64,000 nt of DNA from Hyphomicrobiales bacterium (GTDB lineage: Bacteria; Pseudomonadota; Alphaproteobacteria; Rhizobiales; Beijerinckiaceae). The stretch covers positions 16,695 to 80,694 of the forward strand of contig UCBZ01000050.1 of NCBI GenBank assembly GCA_900470775.1. The letters are read 5' to 3'. Position 1 is the first letter of the stretch. Every line of letters starts with the position of its first letter. A model generated the notes under the pieces. That model ran no database searches and had not been told where the DNA came from. It was given only the letters and a program-made list of their open reading frames with translations. The translations under genes were made by a program, and so were the position numbers. Below are positions 58,990-64,000 of the stretch, piece after piece.

Positions 58990-60384
58990 ATGAATTACCA
59001 TCGCTATTTTGGTTCTGCGGCCAGACCGGTCGAGACATGCATCGTCGGCACTGGCGATTTCGGCCGCAGCTTCCTGGGACAGGCCCGTCGAGTCCCGCTG
59101 ATCTCGGCCCGCATCGCCGTCGACATCACGCCGGAGCGCGCAGGCGAGGCCTGGCGCGCGGCCGGAGCCGACCCGCGCGAGATCGCGCTTTGCAGCACTG
59201 CAGCCGAGGCGAAAGCGGCCTGGGCCAGTGGAAAGACGATCGCGGCGGGGGATCTCGCCTGCGTCATCGATTTGCCGATCGACGTGGTGGTTGAGGCCAC
59301 CGGCCATCCCGAGGCCGGAGCGCGGCATTCGGCGATCGCGGTCGAAGCCGGCCGTCATCTCGCGCTCGTCTCCAAGGAGGTCGATATCGTCGTCGGCGCC
59401 GGGCTTTCAGAGATGGCGCGGTCGAAAGGCCGGGTGGTGACGCCAATCGACGGCGACCAGCCGAGCTTGCTGATGGGACAGGTCACCTGGGCCGAGACGC
59501 TGGGCTTCAGAGTCGTCGCGGCGGGAAAGTCGAGCGAATACGACTTCGTCTTCGATGAATCCGCCGGGACGCTGCTAAGCAATGGCCGCGAGGTGCCGGT
59601 CACCGGTCTCTCGGATTGCTGGTCGCTCGACTCTCGGCCGGTAGGCGAGGTCATCGCGCAGCGTTCGCAGATGGCCGCTATGCTGCCGCAGCGGACGGTG
59701 CCTGATCTCTGCGAACTGTTGATCGCCGCCAATGCGCTGGATCTGCGGCCCGATCGCCCCGATCTTCATGCGCCGATCCTGCGGATTTCCGAGGTTCCGG
59801 ACGCCTTCGCCGCCCTCGCCGATGGCGGAGTGCTGGGCGGCGAACGGCGCATCGACGTGTTCAACTGCCTGAGACGCCCCGACGAGATCAGCTTTGCCGG
59901 CGGCGTCTTCGTCGTGGTGCGCTGCGAGGATGCCGCCTCCTGGGCGATCCTGCGCGAGAAGGGCCATATCCTCTCGCGGAACGGCGCGACGGCCATGCTG
60001 TATCTGCCGCGACATGTGCTCGGGCTGGAGGCCGCGACCAGCATTCTGGAGGCCGGCATCCTCGGCGTTTCCAGCGGTGCGGAGAGGCCGCAGCCGCGCT
60101 TCGATCTGGCAGCCTGCGCCGACGCCGATCTGCCCGCCGGTACGATCCTGACCGCAAGCGGGCATCATCACAGCATCGCTGATGTGTCGGGCTACACCGT
60201 GCCCGGCGCCGCGCTGGGTCGTGGCGTGCCGGCGCCCTATTATCTGGCCGCCAACCGCCGCCTGATCAGGCCCGTTGCCAAGGGGGCGCTCATCGCCTGC
60301 GACGACGTCGAGATCGCCGAGGACTCGATGCTGGCGACCCTGCGGCGGCGTCAGGACCAGATATTCTTCGGCGCGAGCACATAG
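58990..60384 (+). CDS. NAD(P)-dependent homoserine-dehydrogenase-like oxidoreductase with SAF domain
   Basis: The protein is 464 residues. An N-terminal Rossmann domain starts CIVGTGDFGRSFL and is followed by LVSKEVDIVVGAGL and PIDGDQPSLLMG. A C-terminal SAF-like domain (about 385-464; YYLAANRRLIRPVAKGALIACDDVEI) is similar to those of sugar-acid dehydratases and AFP-like proteins. Related proteins in sugar-acid clusters oxidise branched or tetronic acid intermediates; the substrate here is unknown. It belongs to the GntR cluster. Confidence 0.82.
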   Translation: MNYHRYFGSAARPVETCIVGTGDFGRSFLGQARRVPLISARIAVDITPERAGEAWRAAGADPREIALCSTAAEAKAAWASGKTIAAGDLACVIDLPIDVVVEATGHPEAGARHSAIAVEAGRHLALVSKEVDIVVGAGLSEMARSKGRVVTPIDGDQPSLLMGQVTWAETLGFRVVAAGKSSEYDFVFDESAGTLLSNGREVPVTGLSDCWSLDSRPVGEVIAQRSQMAAMLPQRTVPDLCELLIAANALDLRPDRPDLHAPILRISEVPDAFAALADGGVLGGERRIDVFNCLRRPDEISFAGGVFVVVRCEDAASWAILREKGHILSRNGATAMLYLPRHVLGLEAATSILEAGILGVSSGAERPQPRFDLAACADADLPAGTILTASGHHHSIADVSGYTVPGAALGRGVPAPYYLAANRRLIRPVAKGALIACDDVEIAEDSMLATLRRRQDQIFFGAST

Positions 60385-60529
60385 CGATGCCGCCGGAGTC
60401 ACGCCCATCCCTGGCAAAATGACGTTGGACATTCGCCATCATTCGCAGCGAATGGCGTGCGGCGGAACTCGGATTGGCCTAGACAGGACGTCTTCTGGAT
60501 CAGGCACAAGCCTTCGGTTTTGGGCCAGA

Positions 60530-60545
60530 GTCTTGCCTGCAAGAC
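60530..60545. promoter_or_regulatory. GntR-type operator upstream of its own regulator
   Basis: GTCTTGC-CT-GCAAGAC is a near-perfect palindrome, 42 bases before the GntR start. Its core TTGC-N2-GCAA equals that of the sites at 57670 and 58881. Confidence 0.65.
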
Positions 60546-60587
60546 TAGACCGCCTGGAATCGATTCGAAAGGCGGGCGGGACCGTTC

Positions 60588-61319
60588 ATGACAGACCTCC
60601 AGGATCTGACACCTCTGGCAGCCCTTCTGGCCAAGACGCCTCTGTCCGACGATGCCCGTCGCAAGGGCCAATTGCACGGCAACACCGTCAAGCATCTGCG
60701 CAACCTCATCGTCACAGGCGTGTTGGCACCCGGTGCCCGCCTGAATGAAAGAGAGCTTTGCGAGGAGATCCGCGTGTCTCGCACCCCGATCCGCGAGGCG
60801 ATCAAGACGCTCGTTCAGGAAGGACTCCTGCGAGCGCTACCCAACCAGTCTCCCGTCGTGTCCGATCTCGATATCGAGGAGATTCAAGCGCTGATCGACG
60901 TCGTCAGCACCATCGAGGGCCTGGCCGGCGAACTGGCGGCAGCCCAGGTCAGCAAGGAGGCCGTGGCCGAGGTCGGTCTGCTGCATTACCAGATGATGCT
61001 GCACCACACGCGCGACGAGCTTCCGGCCTATTTCGAAGCCAACAAGGCCTTCCACCGGCGCATCATCGAGCTCTCGCGCAATTCCGTCCTGATCTGGGTC
61101 TGGGACTTGCTGGCCCTGCGCGTCGACCGGGCGCGCTACACGTCCAATCTCTGGCCGGCGCGCTGGGACAAGGCGATCGAGGAACACCAGCTGATCCTCG
61201 ATGCGCTTACCGCCCGGGACCCCGCACGGACCGGGCAGGCGCTCCGCTCGCATGTCCGCAACGGTCTCTCCACGCTGGTCGCCGCGCTGCAGGCGAAGCA
61301 AGCTGGCCGCGATACCTAG
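60588..61319 (+). CDS. GntR family regulator, FCD subfamily
   Basis: The protein is 243 residues. The winged helix (about 30-95) has GARLNERELCEEIRVSRTPIREAIKTLVQEG; the FCD ligand domain follows with FHRRIIELSRNSVLIWVW and LRSHVRNGLSTLV metal/ligand helices. It closes the cluster of amidohydrolase and SAF oxidoreductase. The recurrent TTGCATGCAA palindromes make it the obvious local regulator, including of itself. Confidence 0.9.
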   Translation: MTDLQDLTPLAALLAKTPLSDDARRKGQLHGNTVKHLRNLIVTGVLAPGARLNERELCEEIRVSRTPIREAIKTLVQEGLLRALPNQSPVVSDLDIEEIQALIDVVSTIEGLAGELAAAQVSKEAVAEVGLLHYQMMLHHTRDELPAYFEANKAFHRRIIELSRNSVLIWVWDLLALRVDRARYTSNLWPARWDKAIEEHQLILDALTARDPARTGQALRSHVRNGLSTLVAALQAKQAGRDT

Positions 61320-61636
61320 CGGATGCGCCTGAACACTCTGGTCGTCCCCGACGTGGATTGAACGCTCCGAGTCCAGCGTAAAGACCAAAGGCCGTCAGGG
61401 CTCGCCCGATCGAGCATGATTGCTCAGAACGCCCGGCCGCAGCTGATTCGCGAGGACGGCCACATGACAGGAACTGGGGCAAATCGCGCGGCGACCGATG
61501 AAATCTTTGCATTGGAGGACGCCGGCGTGTTTTAGGCACCATCTACAATCGCATTTTGGCCCACGGTTATTGCTACACTCGCACTAAGTTCCTAGCGTTG
61601 ATCCGCTGACGCATTTGAAAGCTTGGGGCTGCCCGC
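61320..61636. other. Gene-free transition into AT-richer DNA
   Basis: No gene is supported in these 317 bases. Base composition shifts toward AT after about 61,500, just before the next gene. The promoter of that gene is expected near TTATTGCTACACT at about 61,566-61,578. Confidence 0.4.
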
Positions 61637-62425
61637 ATGAGTCGATGTTTTGTGATCCAGCCCTTTGACGGCGCAGCCTTCGACGCACGTTTCGATGAAG
61701 TGATCGCACCCGCGATTAAAGCTGCTGGCCTTGAGCCTTACCGTGTTGATCGCGATCCGAGCGTCAGCATTCCGATCCAAGATATCGCTGATGGAATTCG
61801 TAACTCGGTCTTTTGCGTTGCCGACATCTCGATCGACAACCCAAACGTGTGGTTCGAACTGGGCTATGCAATATCGGCAAACAAAGAAGTCGTTATGATT
61901 TGCTCTGAAACTCGACAGACCCATTTCCCTTTTGATGTCCAACACCGCTCCATTACGCGATATAAGACAAGTTCTCCGGGCGAGTTTGAAAAACTGAAAC
62001 TCGCAATTACGGCACGAATTGAAGCTCTTATTCAGAAAACCGAGATAATCGAGACGGCCGCTGAGGCTAGCAATATTAAACCGTTCGAGGGATTGAGGCA
62101 GCACGAGGTCGTCGCTCTTGCAGCGATCTGTGAAAATTTGGATGCGCCTGGAGAGTTTGCATCAGTCTATCGCATTCAAAAAGACATGGAGAATGCGATG
62201 TTTACGAAAGTTGCGACAACACTTGCATTGAAAACTTTAAAGGACAAAGATTTAATTGATAAAACCGTTATGTACGACGGCAGTGACGAATACATCGCTT
62301 ATGGACTTACCGAGAAAGGATGGATCTGGACTATCGAAAACCAGGATCAATTCGTGCTGAGACGAAGCAAATTCGGGAAAAATAAAAGTACCGCTGAACT
62401 TTTAAATGAAGATATTCCATTTTAA
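61637..62425 (+). CDS. Nucleoside-2-deoxyribosyltransferase/TIR-like domain protein with C-terminal winged helix
   Basis: The protein is 262 residues. The N-terminal domain (about 1-135) shows the NDT/TIR-like pattern CFVIQPF, FDEVIAPAIKAAGLEPYRVD, IADGIRNSVFCVADIS and NPNVWFELGYA, with E74 matching the catalytic Glu of nucleoside deoxyribosyltransferases. Residues about 150-250 look like a winged helix (RQHEVVALAAICENL, then ALKTLKDKDLIDKT and YGLTEKGWIW). Such NDT/TIR-like domains often occur in prokaryotic defence or stress effectors. The gene is clearly AT-richer than its neighbours. It stands alone, and its function is unproven. Confidence 0.75.
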   Translation: MSRCFVIQPFDGAAFDARFDEVIAPAIKAAGLEPYRVDRDPSVSIPIQDIADGIRNSVFCVADISIDNPNVWFELGYAISANKEVVMICSETRQTHFPFDVQHRSITRYKTSSPGEFEKLKLAITARIEALIQKTEIIETAAEASNIKPFEGLRQHEVVALAAICENLDAPGEFASVYRIQKDMENAMFTKVATTLALKTLKDKDLIDKTVMYDGSDEYIAYGLTEKGWIWTIENQDQFVLRRSKFGKNKSTAELLNEDIPF

Positions 62426-62450
62426 TAATATATAATTTTAATAATATATA
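62419..62450. repeat. Tandem 16-base direct repeat at the end of the AT-rich gene
   Basis: ATTTTAATAATATATA occurs twice without a gap (62419-62434 and 62435-62450). The first copy contains the TAA stop of the preceding gene. Confidence 0.85.
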
Positions 62451-62628
62451 TTTGAGAATAATTGATTCCACCCCAAGAACCCATCTTAGCATGACTTAAC
62501 ATCGGAATGTCCAATTCTGGCACTGCGGCCCAGATTACCACCTCCGCTCCTATCCGTCGCGTCGAGGAGCGGAACCAGCCGCAACTCGTCGCCATGGGAT
62601 CGTTTCGCGGTCGCAGAAAGCTCGCCCG

Positions 62629-63396
62629 TCACAGCACGGACGACATCCCGCCATCGACATAGATGATCTGGCCGTTGACGTAGTCGGACGCAGCCGAGGA
62701 CAGGAACACCGCCGCGCCGACGAGTTCGCCCGGCTTGCCCCAGCGCCTTGCCGGCGTACGGCCCTTCACCCAGGCGTCGAAGGTCGGGTTGTCGATCAGC
62801 GCCTGGTTCATGTCGGTGATCATGTAGCCCGGCCCGATTGCGTTAGCCTGGATGCCGGCCTCGGCCCATTCGGCCGCCATGGCCCGCGTCAGCATCTTGA
62901 TGCCGCCCTTGGCGACCGTGTAGGGCGCCACCGTCGCGCGCGCCAGCTCGCTGGTCAGCGAGCCGATATTGATCACCTTGCCAGCCCCACGCGCGATCAT
63001 GCGCTTGGCCGCCTCGCGCCCGATCATGAAGGCCGAGGTCAAATTGGTGTCGATGACGCGCTGCCAGTCGGCCGTGGCGAGTTCCACCATCGGCTTGCGA
63101 AACTGGATGCCGGCGTTGTTGACGAGGATGTCGACCGCGATGCCGGCGGCATCGAAACCCTCGAAGGCGCTGACGATCGCGGCCTCGTCGGTGACGTTGA
63201 ACGGTGCCGGCTCGGCCTGATGCCCGGCCGCCCTGAACTCGGCGACGGCCTCGTCCACGCGGATGGGGTCGGTGCCATTCACAAGGATGCGAGCGCCCGC
63301 GACCGCGAGCCCTTCCGCCATGGCGCGGCCGAGACCGCGCGAGGAACCGGTAACGAGCGCGGTCTTGCCCGAGAGATCGAAGAGAGGGTTGTTCAT
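62629..63396 (-). CDS. SDR family oxidoreductase (gluconate 5-dehydrogenase-like)
   Basis: The protein is 255 residues. TGSSRGLGRA cofactor loop at about 16-25, NNAGIQFRKPM, the catalytic Ser (NIGSLTS), YTVAKGG (Tyr/Lys) and YVNGQIIYVDGGMSS identify a classical SDR. It is close to gluconate/2-keto-gluconate dehydrogenases. ATG 63396 lies 7 bases after the dehydratase gene stop. It is the last gene of a probable sugar-acid operon entering from the right. Confidence 0.88.
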   Translation of the reverse strand: MNNPLFDLSGKTALVTGSSRGLGRAMAEGLAVAGARILVNGTDPIRVDEAVAEFRAAGHQAEPAPFNVTDEAAIVSAFEGFDAAGIAVDILVNNAGIQFRKPMVELATADWQRVIDTNLTSAFMIGREAAKRMIARGAGKVINIGSLTSELARATVAPYTVAKGGIKMLTRAMAAEWAEAGIQANAIGPGYMITDMNQALIDNPTFDAWVKGRTPARRWGKPGELVGAAVFLSSAASDYVNGQIIYVDGGMSSVL

Positions 63397-63403
63397 CTGG
63401 TTC

Positions 63404-64000
63404 TCACAGGCTGGAGCGTCGGACGGTGAGGTCTGAGCGTTTGAAGACGGCGGGGAGGAGTTCGACGCCGAGCCCCGGCCCTTCCATAGGCAGGACATGG
63501 CCGTCCTTGATCGTGGGCATGGTGGTGACGAGTTCGTTGTACCAGCCGGTGTAGAAGGCGCGCACCGATTCCTGGATCAGCGTGTTGGGCTGGCTGAACG
63601 AGGCGTGGATCGCCGCGATGAAGCCGACCGGGCCGATGCAGTCATGCGGCGCGAAGGGGCGGTGATAGGTTTCGGCCATCGCCGCGATCTTGCGGCCTTC
63701 GGTCAACCCGCCGGTCCAGCACAGATCGGCCATGACGATGTGCATCGCGTCGCGGTCGAGCATCTCCTTGTAGGGGAAGCGCGAGCCCAGCGTCTCGCTG
63801 GCGCAGACCGACACGGTCGTCGAGCGCGCGAATTCGGCCAGCGCCTGCGGCGAGTTCATCCGGATCGGGTCCTCGTACCAGCTCGGCTCGTACTGCTCGA
63901 GCACGCGGGCGATCTTGATCGCGGTCGGCAGGTTCCAGAGCGAATGCAGCTCGACCATGATCTCGATCTTGTCGCCGACGGCCTTGCGGATCTTCTCGAA
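63404..64000 (-). CDS. Mandelate racemase/muconate lactonizing enzyme family dehydratase, 5' part outside the window
   Basis: 199 codons of the C-terminal part are visible. Enolase-superfamily ligands appear as EPSWYEDPI and SETLGSR; MADLCWTGG and the catalytic HDCIGPVGF with a late LIQESVRAF follow. The visible part fits a sugar-acid (galactonate-type) dehydratase. The frame remains open to the right edge, so the start lies beyond 64000. It is in operon with the SDR gene. Confidence 0.85.
   Translation of the reverse strand, partial: FEKIRKAVGDKIEIMVELHSLWNLPTAIKIARVLEQYEPSWYEDPIRMNSPQALAEFARSTTVSVCASETLGSRFPYKEMLDRDAMHIVMADLCWTGGLTEGRKIAAMAETYHRPFAPHDCIGPVGFIAAIHASFSQPNTLIQESVRAFYTGWYNELVTTMPTIKDGHVLPMEGPGLGVELLPAVFKRSDLTVRRSSL

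Overview
The window is about 64 kb of GC-rich chromosomal DNA (roughly 65% GC by eye) with dense, short-spaced operons. It reads as an alphaproteobacterium of the Hyphomicrobiales. The reasons are a heme-binding Irr regulator with the C29-P30 and H117-H119 motifs known from Bradyrhizobium, a Mur-type Fur protein lacking the CxxC zinc cysteines, homospermidine synthase, fused TRAP permeases and OpgG. Gene content would fit Bosea or a close relative, but that genus call is inference. There are no rRNA genes, insertion sequences, prophage or CRISPR arrays. One tRNA is present, tRNA-Gly(GCC).

Layout. 0-7.4 kb: a catabolic cluster (lactonase-type metallo-hydrolase, SDR, MmgE/PrpD protein, fused TRAP permease, TRAP binding protein, FCD-type GntR regulator). 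A TTGTATGA-type operator recurs at its two promoter regions. 7.4-11.5 kb: small unknown proteins, msrA, and a double cold-shock-domain protein. 11.6-15.7 kb: an ABC-2 exporter, a Gfo/Idh oxidoreductase and a MOSC protein. 15.8-17.3 kb: the iron unit bfr, bfd and irr, with two Irr-box-like palindromes. 17.4-21.2 kb: an EmrAB-type efflux pair divergent from a TetR regulator, with paired operators between them. 21.2-26.2 kb: a DMT transporter, asd, two tandem paralogous unknown membrane proteins and a small exported protein. 26.3-31.8 kb: an AceE/transketolase-type enzyme, SPFH and NfeD proteins, and serA. 32-37.4 kb: a two-component system, a small membrane protein with an SGNH hydrolase, an LLM oxidoreductase and a transglutaminase. 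37.5-41.6 kb: a Mn/Fe ABC importer (sitABCD order) divergent from mur. 41.6-45.2 kb: a GST-type reductase, GNAT, opgG and vapBC. 45.2-53.5 kb: ornithine decarboxylase with a long structured leader, GNAT, a sugar-type ABC importer without an ATPase, a phosphodiesterase and homospermidine synthase. Together these suggest ornithine to putrescine to homospermidine. 53.6-57.5 kb: an MFS transporter, a LON-domain protein, a CnoX-like thioredoxin, a YbaK editing protein and tRNA-Gly. 57.6-61.3 kb: a second catabolic cluster (amidohydrolase, SAF-domain oxidoreductase, GntR) in which CTTGCATGCAAG-type palindromes precede all three genes. 61.6-62.4 kb: one clearly AT-richer gene encoding a nucleoside-2-deoxyribosyltransferase/TIR-like domain plus a C-terminal winged helix, a candidate defence or signalling gene. 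62.6-64 kb: an SDR and a truncated enolase-superfamily dehydratase, probably sugar-acid catabolism.

Palindromic intergenic elements occur at four places. Two of them, at 26.2 kb and 51.0 kb, are inverted copies of the same sequence. The least explained pieces are the 61.6 kb gene, the 23.9-25.8 kb paralog pair and the ornithine decarboxylase leader.
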